Of a stretch of 21,923 bases of DNA, positions 14,491-21,923 are shown piece after piece. The translations under genes and the position numbers were made by a program. The notes under the pieces are model-generated. The model worked only from the letters and a program-made list of their open reading frames with translations, had not been told where the DNA came from and searched no databases. Source of the stretch: Chloroflexota bacterium (lineage in GTDB: Bacteria > Chloroflexota > Anaerolineae > Anaerolineales > Villigracilaceae). Where the stretch lies: contig JAJYOH010000030.1 of NCBI GenBank assembly GCA_021796315.1, positions 1-21,923 of the forward strand. The letters run 5' to 3'. Position 1 is the stretch's first letter; the number at the start of each line of letters is the position of its first letter.

Positions 14491-14958
14491 TTAGGTCAGG
14501 GCGACCACTTCTGAATTCTCCAGCGCTCGATGCAAATCCGCGCTCTTCAAGATGATCCCGGTGTTGCGCATTCCAGACCCGATGGATATTTCATCCTCTT
14601 TCAAGACACTTGCATCGATCAGGACTTTGAGCGGACGCGGCAATCCGAACGGCCCCACTGTCCCGACGCGATAACCGGTGACATCCAAAACTTCAGCCTC
14701 GGTTGCCATGGTCAAACGTGATTGGCCGAGATGTTTGCGTAAAATCTTCCAGGAAATTTGTGCAGGGCCGGCAACCAGCGCCATGAGAAATTCATCTTCG
14801 CCGACGCGGAAGAGAATGCTGCGCACGACTTGTCCCGGCTTTTGTCCGCGCTCGGATGCAGCCTGTTCCAGCGAGGTAACAGGATTCTCGTGGCGAAACA
14901 CGCGATGAGGAATTCCAATTTTTTCTAAAGCGAGACTGACGGGAGGAGTCTGTTCCAT
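14491..14958 (-). CDS. YbaK/EbsC-type aminoacyl-tRNA deacylase-like protein
   Basis: A 155-aa protein with the YbaK/ProX fold. The family stretches [18 protein letters not shown] (about 93-110) and [19 protein letters not shown] (about 124-142) are clear. Relatives remove wrongly attached amino acids from tRNA, for example Cys from tRNA-Pro. The catalytic Lys 46 of E. coli YbaK appears to be replaced by Arg 46 (QVVRSILFR), so substrate or activity may differ; related Chloroflexota-like sequences may share this. It lies upstream of rrf2, with its stop only 4 nt from the rrf2 -35 box, and downstream of the copy B repeat. It is probably transcribed alone. Confidence 0.85.
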   Translation of the reverse strand: MEQTPPVSLALEKIGIPHRVFRHENPVTSLEQAASERGQKPGQVVRSILFRVGEDEFLMALVAGPAQISWKILRKHLGQSRLTMATEAEVLDVTGYRVGTVGPFGLPRPLKVLIDASVLKEDEISIGSGMRNTGIILKSADLHRALENSEVVALT

Positions 14959-14970
14959 AAAAATTATGAT

Positions 14971-15072
14971 GTCATTGCGAGCGGCTTTCTTCCGCGAAGC
15001 AATCTTCTCATTAATTGGAGATTGCTTCGCTCACCTGCACTTGCAGCGCAGGTGCAAGTGTCGCTCGCAATA
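14971..15072. repeat. Dispersed palindromic repeat, copy B
   Basis: It begins GTCATTGCGAG and ends GCTCGCAATAA, with inner arms GAAGCAATC (14996-15004) and GATTGCTTC (15020-15028). An extra inner hairpin of CACCTGCACTTG and its complement type lies near 15032-15060. It fills the gap between nth and the YbaK gene, and its last bases deviate from the other copies. Confidence 0.8.
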
Positions 15073-15080
15073 ATGTCGCT

Positions 15081-15749
15081 TTATTTTGTCTTATCTTGAT
15101 AATCGCACAATTTGATGATCGGGCATTTGGGGCATTCAGGTTTTCGAGCGTGACACACTTCGCGTCCCAGGCGAATTAAATTTAAATGCACGGCGTAATA
15201 GGTTTCGGGTGGAAATAATTTTTCAAGATATGGATGCGCCTGCTCGACGGTCATCTTTTCGGGGCGCAGACCGATGCGTCCGCTGACGCGATAAATGTGT
15301 GTGTCCACCGGAAAGGCCGGACGATTGAGCGAAAAGCATAACACAATCGCGGCAGTCTTCGGTCCGACGCCGTTGAACTTTGTCAGCCAGGCGCGCGCTT
15401 CTTCGAGCGGTAAATCTTTGAGAAACCATAGATCCAAATTGCCGCGTTCTTTAGTAATTTCTTGTAAAACCTTTTGTATACGTGGACCCTTTTGATTTGC
15501 CAATCCTGCGGGACGAATGGCAGTGACGATATCTTTTATCTTCGCGTCGCGCACAGCCTCCCAGGTTGGGAATTTTGCGCGCAGGGCGTTGAAGGCGCGG
15601 TCGCGATTTACATCGTTCGTGTTTTGGGAAAGAATCGTGGAAACCAATTCATCAACCGGTGGCAATGGATTGCGCCAGGTTGGTTCGCCGAAAGTCTCCA
15701 AAAGTTTTTCGTGGACTTTGAGCGCGCGTTTGGAAAGATTAGCTGACAT
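15081..15749 (-). CDS. nth: Endonuclease III-type DNA glycosylase
   Basis: A 222-aa base-excision repair enzyme that removes oxidised pyrimidines and cuts abasic sites. The helix-hairpin-helix FNGVGPKTAAIVL carries catalytic Lys 131, and VDTHIYRVSGRIG carries catalytic Asp 149. The [4Fe-4S] ligands are C199-x6-C206-x2-C209-x5-C215. The hairpin reads NGVGPKTA instead of PGVGRKTA, as in some divergent Nth/Tdg-like enzymes, so the substrate range might include mismatched thymine. No clear ribosome site is seen before ATG 15749. The next gene upstream (asparaginase) ends 53 nt away. Confidence 0.92.
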   Translation of the reverse strand: MSANLSKRALKVHEKLLETFGEPTWRNPLPPVDELVSTILSQNTNDVNRDRAFNALRAKFPTWEAVRDAKIKDIVTAIRPAGLANQKGPRIQKVLQEITKERGNLDLWFLKDLPLEEARAWLTKFNGVGPKTAAIVLCFSLNRPAFPVDTHIYRVSGRIGLRPEKMTVEQAHPYLEKLFPPETYYAVHLNLIRLGREVCHARKPECPKCPIIKLCDYQDKTK

Positions 15750-15757
15750 TTTATGTT

Positions 15758-15793
15758 TTACGCATCACGTAGTACATAAAACGCAATGCGTAA
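15758..15793. repeat. Short inverted repeat TTACGCAT/ATGCGTAA
   Basis: Perfect 8-bp arms at 15758-15765 and 15786-15793 in the gap between the asparaginase and nth genes, with a related TACATAAAACGC inside. It may act as a weak terminator for the asparaginase gene or be a repeat remnant. Confidence 0.45.
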
Positions 15794-15802
15794 TTCCTGA
15801 AA

Positions 15803-16879
15803 TTATGTGTTTGCTTTTAATTGAAACACCGGCCTCGACTCGCCCGTCACAAGCCCGCGATGATTCTTGATAGGCAAAGTCGGCCCGAACTCGGACAACT
15901 CTTTCATCTGTGATTCGTTCAACGCACCAAGCTGACGCAGAATCTCCAACGTCACCGCCGGGCGGACGCGGTTGAGCGGATCGATGTTGATGGTGCGAAA
16001 GCCAATGTCGCCATCGGAAACTTTAAATGTGACCCCGATTCCCGGCGAACCTGCGCCGAGCGCACCCGGTAAAAGCCCGATGGCCTGATAACCTTCCGCG
16101 CCGCGTTTGCAAATAATTTTTCCCTTGCCAACTTGCATCAATCTGCAATCGAATTCATCATGTCCGCTGACCATTTCAGGATAACTTGTCATGGCAGATG
16201 TGATTTCGTTGCAGGCTTTGGCGCGCGCCTCGGATAAATCGTGTGGATCGCAGACGTGAGCAAAACCGAGCGCGGCGTTGTAAAGTGGAACCGCAAAGTT
16301 CGGCGCCGAGCAACCGTCCACGCCGAGCTCGACTTTTTCGCGCGGGTAATCGCACATCTCGGCGAAGCCGGTCAGAATATCCTGCTGGATGAGGTGATTG
16401 ATATCGAGATAAGTGTCGAGCGGAAGTCCGCGCATTTTTGCGTGCGCCAACATGCCGCTGTGTTTGCCGGAACAGTTATTACGATTGGCACTCGGCTTTT
16501 CATTGTGAGCGATCAATGCTTTATAAGCTTTCCTATCGCCGGGCATGTGAACGCCGCATTGCAGGTCGCTTTCTTTGATTCCAACTTTTGATTGAATGCT
16601 TTCAGCCACACGCACGTGTTCGTCCGAGCCTTCGTGTGAGGCGCAGATCAAAGCCAGTTCTTGCGGAGTCAGGCCAAAGGTCCCGACCCCGCCGCGCTCG
16701 ACAAAGGGCAGGGCTTGAAATGGTTTGGCAGAAGAGCGTAAAAAAGCGACCGTCTGAGGGTCGCCATAAGAGTACAAAAGTTTTTTGTTGGAGTCCACAA
16801 CCGCGACCGCGCCGTAATGAATCGATTCGACGATGCGGCCGCGCGTGAGCTCAAAGACAGGCAGGAATCTTTCTTCCAT
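15803..16879 (-). CDS. Asparaginase of the Rhizobium-etli (class 3, Asparaginase_II) type
   Basis: A 358-aa enzyme predicted to hydrolyse L-asparagine to aspartate and ammonia in the cytosol. It matches the ReAV-type family (Pfam Asparaginase_II), which is unrelated to E. coli AnsA/AnsB. The catalytic Ser 49 and Lys 52 lie in RSSAKPFQALP, Ser 81 in CASHEGSDE, and the zinc ligands are Cys 136 and Lys 139 (NNCSGKHSGM) and Cys 190 (DGCSAPN). Each is shifted by one from the published R. etli numbering. The ATG follows the MBL gene stop directly (TAA-ATG, with GAGGAA as ribosome site), so both are translated from one mRNA. A functional link to the MBL protein is not known. Confidence 0.9.
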   Translation of the reverse strand: MEERFLPVFELTRGRIVESIHYGAVAVVDSNKKLLYSYGDPQTVAFLRSSAKPFQALPFVERGGVGTFGLTPQELALICASHEGSDEHVRVAESIQSKVGIKESDLQCGVHMPGDRKAYKALIAHNEKPSANRNNCSGKHSGMLAHAKMRGLPLDTYLDINHLIQQDILTGFAEMCDYPREKVELGVDGCSAPNFAVPLYNAALGFAHVCDPHDLSEARAKACNEITSAMTSYPEMVSGHDEFDCRLMQVGKGKIICKRGAEGYQAIGLLPGALGAGSPGIGVTFKVSDGDIGFRTINIDPLNRVRPAVTLEILRQLGALNESQMKELSEFGPTLPIKNHRGLVTGESRPVFQLKANT

Positions 16880-17734
16880 TTATTCCTCGGCAGAACTGCC
16901 CAAGTGATAATGACGAGCATAATAGTGACGCAGGCCATAGCGCATGCGCTGGACATATTGTTTGTGGCGCGCCGCCGATGATTTGAAATGAGTTAAAAAG
17001 TTTTCGATCAATTTTTCGGTTGATTCAGGATGCTGGCCTTTGGCCGCCATCTTTTCAAGTTTATCGTGGATCTGTTTGATAAATTCAGCCTGTGTCTTAA
17101 TGGCCGCAGTGGAAACTGTCCCGCCGCGCCCGCTGACAAATGTGAAGCCGCGATAATCCGAACCCAAAAGGATGTCGAGCGATTCCAGCCACGACGGCAG
17201 ATCGGCGTGCGCCAAAAAGGGAGGTTGATTCTTGGGAACGAGGTCGCCAATGAACGCGACCTTTTCGTCGGGAATGATGACCCACATGGCGCCTGATGCA
17301 GGGCCGGGATGATGTTCGAAGATCACAGGCGACTCGCCCCAAAATAAACTCATTTGATCGCCAAAAGAAATTTCAGGCGGGGCCCAGCGCACCGTACCGA
17401 GGCCGGGGATGGTTTCCCAATCCGAGCCGGTTTCTGCGCCCTGCGCTTTGAACGTGGTCGGTCTCGAGCGGAAAACCGCCGCCGTTTTTTCATGCGCCAG
17501 CACGGTGCAGTCCATGGCGCGCGCGCCGAGAGTGCGGTCGGGATGCGCATCCAGGTTGATGAGTAAACGTTCCGGGCCGCCGCTCAGGCTCATCAGGGCG
17601 GCCCGCCACGAGCGGCTGTCCTCGGGCGAAGGCGGCGCATCGATTTGAATTAATCCGCGCGGCTGCTGGATAACGCCCAACGTCACGCCCAGATAATGGT
17701 CTTCAATATAAATGTTGTCAGCAATCGGTTGCAT
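16880..17734 (-). CDS. MBL-fold protein with altered metal-binding motif
   Basis: A 284-aa protein starting at ATG 17734, chosen because TGGAG lies upstream; a longer frame to 17803 starts inside repeat hairpins. The fold is suggested by the early beta strands (NIYIEDHYLGVTLGVI), the motif region LLINLDAHPDRTLG, HHPGPASG and IGDLVPK. The usual HxHxDH signature reads D62-x-H64-x-D66-R67, so two of the metal histidines are replaced. Later His and Asp ligands seem present. It could bind one metal, or none. The C-terminal 70 residues are helical and basic with Tyr-rich RMRYGLRHYYARHYHLG. The next gene, asparaginase, starts at the next base. Confidence 0.75.
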   Translation of the reverse strand: MQPIADNIYIEDHYLGVTLGVIQQPRGLIQIDAPPSPEDSRSWRAALMSLSGGPERLLINLDAHPDRTLGARAMDCTVLAHEKTAAVFRSRPTTFKAQGAETGSDWETIPGLGTVRWAPPEISFGDQMSLFWGESPVIFEHHPGPASGAMWVIIPDEKVAFIGDLVPKNQPPFLAHADLPSWLESLDILLGSDYRGFTFVSGRGGTVSTAAIKTQAEFIKQIHDKLEKMAAKGQHPESTEKLIENFLTHFKSSAARHKQYVQRMRYGLRHYYARHYHLGSSAEE

Positions 17735-17759
17735 GAAAACTCCATTTGTTGTTATGGAC

Positions 17760-17802
17760 TGCAAAAGCTTTGCTTTTGCATTGCGGAAGCAAAGCTTCCG
17801 CA
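17760..17802. repeat. Twin hairpins between the kinase and MBL genes
   Basis: Two perfect 9-bp stems with 3-nt loops stand 1 nt apart: TGCAAAAGC-TTT-GCTTTTGCA (17760-17780) and TGCGGAAGC-AAA-GCTTCCGCA (17782-17802). They share the core AAGC-NNN-GCTT. They lie just after the kinase stop codon and could end its transcript or be a dispersed repeat. Confidence 0.75.
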
Positions 17803-17811
17803 CTCCAGAAA

Positions 17812-19371
17812 TTATTTGCTCATCACAGGCAGGGTGAAGATAAATTTCGAGCCTTTGCCTTCTTCGCTTTCGACCCAGATCGTTCCGCCATGCGCCTGCA
17901 CGGCCATCCGGCAGAATGCCAGGCCGATGCCCAAGCCGCCGGGTTTGTTTTTGCCCTTGACACGCGCAAACTTTTCAAAGATGCGTTTGTGTTCTGAAGG
18001 GGGAATGCCCGGCCCGTCATCCTGTACCCGGAAGCATACCGAGTCGGTATCTTTCTCCGCGCTGATGACGATGTTGGTTTCAGACTTCGAGAACTTGATG
18101 GCGTTCTCGAGCAAGTTGATCAGGACGCGGCGCAGCATATCCTCGTCCACCCATATATCCGGCAGTGGCTCGGCGATTCGGGCCTCGACCGTTTGGCGGC
18201 GTCCGGCTGCGGAGGGGGCCACGTCTTTGATGGCGGTCGCGATCAAACTTTGTGGGTTGACGGCTTTCTGCGTTACGATGGCCTGACCCGATTCAAGACG
18301 GTTGATGTCGAGCAGGGAATTGACCAGCCGCTGAATGCGGTCAGTGGAACTGATCGCAATGCCGAGGATCGAACTCGTGGCTTCGTCTGTATTGATCAGG
18401 CCTTGCAATAAGTCCAGGCTGGAAACGATATTGCCCAGCGGCGAACGCAGATCGTGATAGATCATGGCTGTCAGGTCCTCGCGCAGGGTATCCAGTTCCT
18501 TGCGCTCGGTGATATCGCGCAGAGTCCATTGGATGGAATCTGCATCCTCAAATTCCACGCGTCGTGCGTAGACTTCGATGGGCGTTTTTCCTGAATCCGC
18601 CCCGTGTAAAACCGATTCATAGGCGCACTCATTTTCACCCGCCAGGTTTTCAAATTCCATGCCGGTCTTATTCCAGTTGACTTCGTGCAGCTGGTCGATG
18701 CTCATTTTGTGTAAATCATCGTTTTGAAAGCCGCTGATCCTGAGCGCCTCGCGGTTGGCTTCGATCACTTTGCCTTCCAGATCGGTGATGAAGATCGGGT
18801 CGATGCTTTCCGCAAAAAGTTCGCGATAGCGTTCGTGCGCTTTCTGCGATTGGCCGAAGAGTTGGGCGTTCAACACTGCAATGCTGGCCTGGTCTGCGAT
18901 GGCTTGCATGAGTTCAAGATGCTCGGAAGTAAAAGCGTTCGGCGTGGAATGGACGAGGGTCAGCACGCCGACCAATCGGTCCCGCGCCATAAGCGGCACA
19001 CAGATCGCAGACTTGGGCCCGCTTTTGTCACGCGCGTCATCCGGACGTTGAAGCCAGCGTTCATCCTTGCTTGTATCGGGAACCAGCGCGGCTTTGCGAT
19101 TCTTAACGACCCATCCGGCCAGGCCGCGATCCACTGTCTCGCGTAATTGCTTTGTGGTGTGTTCGTGCAGGTTTCTTCCGTAGACAATAGTGGCGTCTAC
19201 AGGCTTGCCGTTATCATCCAGCACCACAATACTGCCCCGTTCGCCTCCAACGTTTTGAAGCGCAGCAAAAAGCAGACGCTGCAACACAGTACGCAAGTCA
19301 AGCGCCGCGGCAACTTCGCGGTTGACCTGGATGAGGAGTTCGAGCAATGATCGAGTACGGTCTTTTGCCAT
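17812..19371 (-). CDS. GAF-PAS sensor histidine kinase, cytosolic
   Basis: A 519-aa protein starting at ATG 19371 (MAKDRTRSLL). A longer frame would run over the divergent HAD gene and is rejected. Domains in order are a GAF domain (about 20-165), a linker helix (about 165-185), a PAS domain (about 180-285), HisKA with phospho-acceptor His 306 in YHDLRSPLGNI, and HATPase_c with NLLENAIKFSK, DDGPGIP and GLGIGLAF. No membrane helix is present, so the signal is internal (small molecule, redox or light). No response regulator gene lies nearby, so it is an orphan kinase. It faces the HAD gene across 72 bp. A possible -10 (GAATAT) lies 7 nt before the start. Confidence 0.9.
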   Translation of the reverse strand: MAKDRTRSLLELLIQVNREVAAALDLRTVLQRLLFAALQNVGGERGSIVVLDDNGKPVDATIVYGRNLHEHTTKQLRETVDRGLAGWVVKNRKAALVPDTSKDERWLQRPDDARDKSGPKSAICVPLMARDRLVGVLTLVHSTPNAFTSEHLELMQAIADQASIAVLNAQLFGQSQKAHERYRELFAESIDPIFITDLEGKVIEANREALRISGFQNDDLHKMSIDQLHEVNWNKTGMEFENLAGENECAYESVLHGADSGKTPIEVYARRVEFEDADSIQWTLRDITERKELDTLREDLTAMIYHDLRSPLGNIVSSLDLLQGLINTDEATSSILGIAISSTDRIQRLVNSLLDINRLESGQAIVTQKAVNPQSLIATAIKDVAPSAAGRRQTVEARIAEPLPDIWVDEDMLRRVLINLLENAIKFSKSETNIVISAEKDTDSVCFRVQDDGPGIPPSEHKRIFEKFARVKGKNKPGGLGIGLAFCRMAVQAHGGTIWVESEEGKGSKFIFTLPVMSK

Positions 19372-19431
19372 GCTGGATATATTCTGGTGGGTTGGCGTGC
19401 TCTTTATGCAAAGTATAGCATAACGTTCGGG

Positions 19432-19437
19432 TACAAT
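19432..19437 (+). promoter_or_regulatory. -10 box (TACAAT) for a probably leaderless HAD gene
   Basis: TACAAT ends 6 nt before ATG 19444, with no SD sequence between. This repeats the layout at 6011 and 10183. No clear -35 is seen. Confidence 0.45.
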
Positions 19438-19443
19438 TGCGAT

Positions 19444-20112
19444 ATGTCCCTTGAAATTTCCCGTATTCGCGCGTTGTGCTTCGACGTGGATGGCACGTTG
19501 AGCGACACCGATGATCTGTACGCGCAAAAAGTGCAGCGTTTTCTGCCGAGATTTTTGTTCCGTGATCCGGCTCGCGTGGCGCGGCGATTTGTGATGTGGG
19601 CTGAGTCGCCAGGCAACAGTCTGCTTGGACTGGCGGATCGATGGGGCATCGATGATGAAATGATGGCGGTTGTTCACTGGCTCAACCGTAACCGCAAGCA
19701 TCGTCCCAAGAGTTTTTTGTTAATCCCCGGTGTGGACAAAATGCTGGCGCGTTTGCATGGACATTATCCGATGGCAGTGGTCAGCGCACGTGATGAAGAT
19801 GGGACGATGGCCTTTCTTAATCAATTTGGTCTGGAGAAATATTTTGACGTGATCGTGACGGGACTCTCCGCCAAACATACGAAACCTTACCCGGACCCGA
19901 TCCTGTTGGCCGCTAAAAAAATGAACGTGGCGACTGAGAATTGCCTAATGATCGGCGATACGACGATTGATATTCGTGCTGGAAAATCGGCGGGCACACA
20001 GACCATTGGCGTGTTGTGCGGTTTCGGTGAAGAGCCTGAGCTGAAGCAGTTCAAGGCGGATATGATTCTTGAAAATACATCCGATTTGGCAGATGTGCTG
20101 TTGGGAAAATAA
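19444..20112 (+). CDS. HAD-superfamily hydrolase, phosphoglycolate-phosphatase-like
   Basis: A 222-aa HAD class IA phosphatase. Motif I is CFDVDGTLSDTDD (Asp 14 and Asp 16), motif II the Ser in VVSARDEDG, motif III the Lys in HTKPYPDP, and motif IV GDTTIDIRAG. A helical cap lies between motifs I and II and is rich in Arg and Phe. ATG 19444 is preferred over an upstream in-frame ATG at 19387 because the family starts about here and the extension crosses the -10 box. The substrate is unknown; relatives act on phosphoglycolate or pyrophosphate. It diverges from the histidine kinase gene and converges on the TauE gene, with repeat copy C between. Confidence 0.88.
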   Translation: MSLEISRIRALCFDVDGTLSDTDDLYAQKVQRFLPRFLFRDPARVARRFVMWAESPGNSLLGLADRWGIDDEMMAVVHWLNRNRKHRPKSFLLIPGVDKMLARLHGHYPMAVVSARDEDGTMAFLNQFGLEKYFDVIVTGLSAKHTKPYPDPILLAAKKMNVATENCLMIGDTTIDIRAGKSAGTQTIGVLCGFGEEPELKQFKADMILENTSDLADVLLGK

Positions 20113-20120
20113 TTAACCAT

Positions 20121-20203
20121 GTCATTGCGAAGCGGCGTTCTTTGCCGCTGAAGCAATCCTATCTAATGTGAAGATTGCTTCGCTGAAGTACGCTCGCAAT
20201 GAC
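20121..20203. repeat. Dispersed palindromic repeat, copy C
   Basis: It begins GTCATTGCGA and ends TCGCAATGAC, a perfect 10-bp outer stem. Inner arms are GAAGCAATC (20150-20158) and GATTGCTTC (20173-20181). This shortest copy is the cleanest palindrome. It lies between two convergent genes and may also act as their terminator. Confidence 0.85.
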
Positions 20204-20223
20204 ATTCTTTTTACTTTGCAGCG

Positions 20224-20991
20224 TCAGCCCTTGATGAAGTAAATGATCGAGACGACTACGCCGATCGTGACCACGATCCAGCGCAGGGTCGCGGGTTTGA
20301 CGCGGCCAGCCAGCCGTCCGCCCAAGGCGCCGCCGATCAATGCGCCGACCATCATCACTATCGCCACCGGCCAGACAACTTTTCCAGAAAACAGGAAGAA
20401 GATTGCGGCGGCGAAGTTGACCGCGAACCCGATGATCTGTTTAATCGCGTTGAGCCGCGTCAACGTATCTTCGACCACGAGTCCCAGAACGGCCAGCACG
20501 ATCACGCTCAGTCCCGCGCCGAAATATCCGCCGTAGATGGCTGCCAGCCCAACGGGAATCACCGCCCATTTTTCGGAGGGTGTGTGGTCTTTATTTTGTT
20601 CAGCGTGGCGCACCAGCCAGGCCTTGACCGGGTCTTGGATGGCAAGCAGGCCTGAAGCCAGCAAAATCAGAAACGGCACGAGAGCGCTGAAAAGTTTTTC
20701 GCCAGTGTTGAGCAAAAGATAGCCGCCGACGACTCCGCCGACGACTCCGGCCGGGATGAGTGCCCATAATCTTTTTTCCTGGCCTTTCAAATCTTTCGCC
20801 TGCGCCATCGTTCCGCCGATGTAGCCTGGGCAAAGCGCAATCGTGTTGGTGACATTGGATGCGACCGCAGGGATTCCAAGTGCAACGAGGGTCGGGAAAG
20901 TGATCAGCGTGCCTCCGCCTGCCAGTGCGTTGATCGCACCCGCCGCGACGGCGGCCAGCCCGGCCAGAATAAAACCAGTGAGGGTCATCAT
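20224..20991 (-). CDS. TauE/SafE-family membrane permease
   Basis: A 255-aa protein with about eight membrane helices. The N-terminal signature [18 protein letters not shown] (about 18-35) and the half-repeat near [17 protein letters not shown] (about 155-171) are typical of the TauE/SafE family. Members export sulfite, sulfoacetate or other organic anions; the substrate is not predictable here and no sulfur gene lies near. A second ATG one codon later is equally possible; a GAAAGGA lies 13 nt upstream of the first. It stands alone between repeat copy C and a 141-bp gap holding a hairpin. Confidence 0.9.
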   Translation of the reverse strand: MMTLTGFILAGLAAVAAGAINALAGGGTLITFPTLVALGIPAVASNVTNTIALCPGYIGGTMAQAKDLKGQEKRLWALIPAGVVGGVVGGYLLLNTGEKLFSALVPFLILLASGLLAIQDPVKAWLVRHAEQNKDHTPSEKWAVIPVGLAAIYGGYFGAGLSVIVLAVLGLVVEDTLTRLNAIKQIIGFAVNFAAAIFFLFSGKVVWPVAIVMMVGALIGGALGGRLAGRVKPATLRWIVVTIGVVVSIIYFIKG

Positions 20992-21083
20992 GAATGAGTT
21001 GTAATCCTTTCAGTGGAATTTGGAACTTTGAAAATTATTCTACTACACAAGAAACTATTGTCGGGACCAACAATTAAATGTAA

Positions 21084-21113
21084 ACGGAGTCTTACGAGAT
21101 TGTAAGACTCCGT
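21084..21113. terminator. Terminator-like hairpin after the DUF1304 gene
   Basis: A perfect 12-bp stem, ACGGAGTCTTAC (21084-21095) with GTAAGACTCCGT (21102-21113), and a 6-nt loop. On the - strand it follows the DUF1304 stop by about 20 nt, and an AT-rich run (TTTACATTTAATTG) follows. Confidence 0.75.
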
Positions 21114-21132
21114 CCCTGTTTAATTTCTGAAA

Positions 21133-21486
21133 CTACCTCGAAAGAAAAACCAAGATCAACCCGATCAATCCGGGAAGCGCCTGCATATAAAGGATGGAGC
21201 GTTTGGCGGTCAGGCCGCCGTAGATGCCCGCGATCAAGACGCAAACGAGAAAAAATATTTTAACCGAGTCCATGCCGGAGAAAATGCCCCAGAACAGACC
21301 GGCGGCCAGGAAGCCATTGTAGAGTCCCTGGTTGGCGGCCAGCGCGGCGGACGATGCAGCGACCTCTTTGGTCATGTTGAAAGTTTTCAACCCAAAAGGC
21401 TTTGTCCACAGGAACATCTCAAGGATGAGAAAGCCGATGTGCAGGATGGCAACGATGGCAATGACGATATTCGCAATGATGTTCAT
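21133..21486 (-). CDS. DUF1304 family membrane protein
   Basis: A 117-aa protein with four membrane helices. The pattern ILEMFLWTKPFG (21-32) and AANQGLYNGFLAAGLFWG (about 50-67) matches the DUF1304 family, whose function is unknown. The ATG follows the stop of the alpha/beta hydrolase directly (TAG-ATG), with AAAGGAG upstream as ribosome site, so both come from one mRNA. Confidence 0.9.
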   Translation of the reverse strand: MNIIANIVIAIVAILHIGFLILEMFLWTKPFGLKTFNMTKEVAASSAALAANQGLYNGFLAAGLFWGIFSGMDSVKIFFLVCVLIAGIYGGLTAKRSILYMQALPGLIGLILVFLSR

Positions 21487-21923
21487 CTAGACTCCTTTTT
21501 GTTCCAACCATGCGGCGACATAATCGGCGATCTCTTCCCAGCCTTTTTGCCCGATCAGGAAGTGAGTCCGCCCGGGGAATTCCTTGAAGTCTGTGACAGA
21601 ATCTGGCGCCATATATTTCTCATAGTTGGATTTGTTGAGCGAGGCCGGGATGATGTGATCGTCCGAGCCTGCGGTCAACAGCAAGGGCGCGTGATCTTTA
21701 GTGAAGTCAACTTTGCCAGCTTTGCCCAACGATTCCTGTGGAACTTGTCGCGACTCAGGCACAACGTATTTTTCATACGCATCCTGTTGAACGTTCAGCG
21801 GGAGCGTGTTGACAAAGGCATATTGGAATTGTTCAAAAGTCATCAGGTGCGGCAGGGTCCTGGGCGCGAAAGGCGTGATCATCGGGAAGTTGGCTTTGAG
21901 AAATGACCAGGAAAAAAGATTAT
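21487..21923 (-). CDS. Alpha/beta hydrolase, C-terminal part (cut by window edge)
   Basis: The frame stays open to the right edge of the window: upstream of the internal Met at 21882 it reads NLFSWSFLKANFP, so the N-terminal half with the nucleophile Ser lies outside. The visible 145 codons hold the catalytic Asp in TAGSDDHIIP and the catalytic His in FPGRTHFLIG, near the C terminus as expected. The stretch after the cap (QDAYEKYVVPESR) and the end (WEEIADYVAAWLEQKG) are typical. Family members hydrolyse esters, lactones or haloalkanes; the substrate cannot be told. The DUF1304 gene follows directly. Confidence 0.88.
   Translation of the reverse strand, partial: NLFSWSFLKANFPMITPFAPRTLPHLMTFEQFQYAFVNTLPLNVQQDAYEKYVVPESRQVPQESLGKAGKVDFTKDHAPLLLTAGSDDHIIPASLNKSNYEKYMAPDSVTDFKEFPGRTHFLIGQKGWEEIADYVAAWLEQKGV

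Noticed and set aside
17735..17803. Longer start of the MBL protein
   Set aside because: The extension is the translated twin hairpin; ATG 17734 has a ribosome site and starts the domain normally.
19372..19701. N-terminal extension of the histidine kinase by 110 codons
   Set aside because: It lies antisense to the HAD gene's first third, and the GAF domain starts normally after ATG 19371.

Overview
The window looks like chromosome of a Chloroflexota bacterium, most likely class Anaerolineae. The pointers are the NapC/NirT-like and HybA/HybB-like respiratory proteins, the DUF1304, TauE and YbaK variants, many intergenic palindromic repeats of a kind I associate with that class, and several genes whose -10 box sits 6-9 nt before the start codon. 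This placement is inference; no rRNA or tRNA gene is present to confirm it. No plasmid, phage, insertion sequence or CRISPR signal was seen, and I found no wholly new multi-gene defence or mobile system.

Region 1 (1-5100) is a respiratory block. A multiheme c-type cytochrome, cut by the left edge, runs rightward and converges on a five-gene leftward operon. That operon encodes a 40-aa membrane peptide, a membrane-anchored six-cysteine two-CW protein, an octaheme cytochrome c with a C-terminal anchor, a Tat-exported protein with four [4Fe-4S] clusters, and an NrfD/HybB-type quinol-interacting membrane protein. Together they look like a membrane module passing electrons between menaquinone and periplasmic hemes. 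A strong bidirectional terminator separates the two sides.

Region 2 (5041-6010) is about 970 bp with no convincing gene and many repeats: a 17-bp direct repeat, a near-perfect palindrome, a 22-bp tandem array of GAGTC sites, one copy of a dispersed palindromic repeat and two tight hairpins. Region 3 (6011-7794) holds a HAD phosphatase and an O2-dependent fatty-acid desaturase, ending in a 19-bp terminator.

Region 4 (7890-14958, all leftward) contains lipA, nfeD, a complete pstSCAB phosphate transporter operon, an Rrf2-family regulator and a YbaK-type deacylase. The best find is here. A 25-bp palindrome (AAAGTATACT-N9-GACTTT) occurs just downstream of a perfect-consensus promoter for the rrf2 gene and again over the predicted pstS promoter. 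This suggests that an Rrf2 regulator with four clustered cysteines controls itself and phosphate uptake. No PhoU or PhoBR is present in the window.

Region 5 (14971-21923) holds an endonuclease III, a Rhizobium-type asparaginase, an MBL-fold protein with an altered metal motif, a GAF-PAS histidine kinase, a second HAD phosphatase, a TauE/SafE permease, a DUF1304 membrane protein and the C-terminal part of an alpha/beta hydrolase cut by the right edge. A dispersed 83-122 bp palindromic repeat occurs three times in the window, always between genes.
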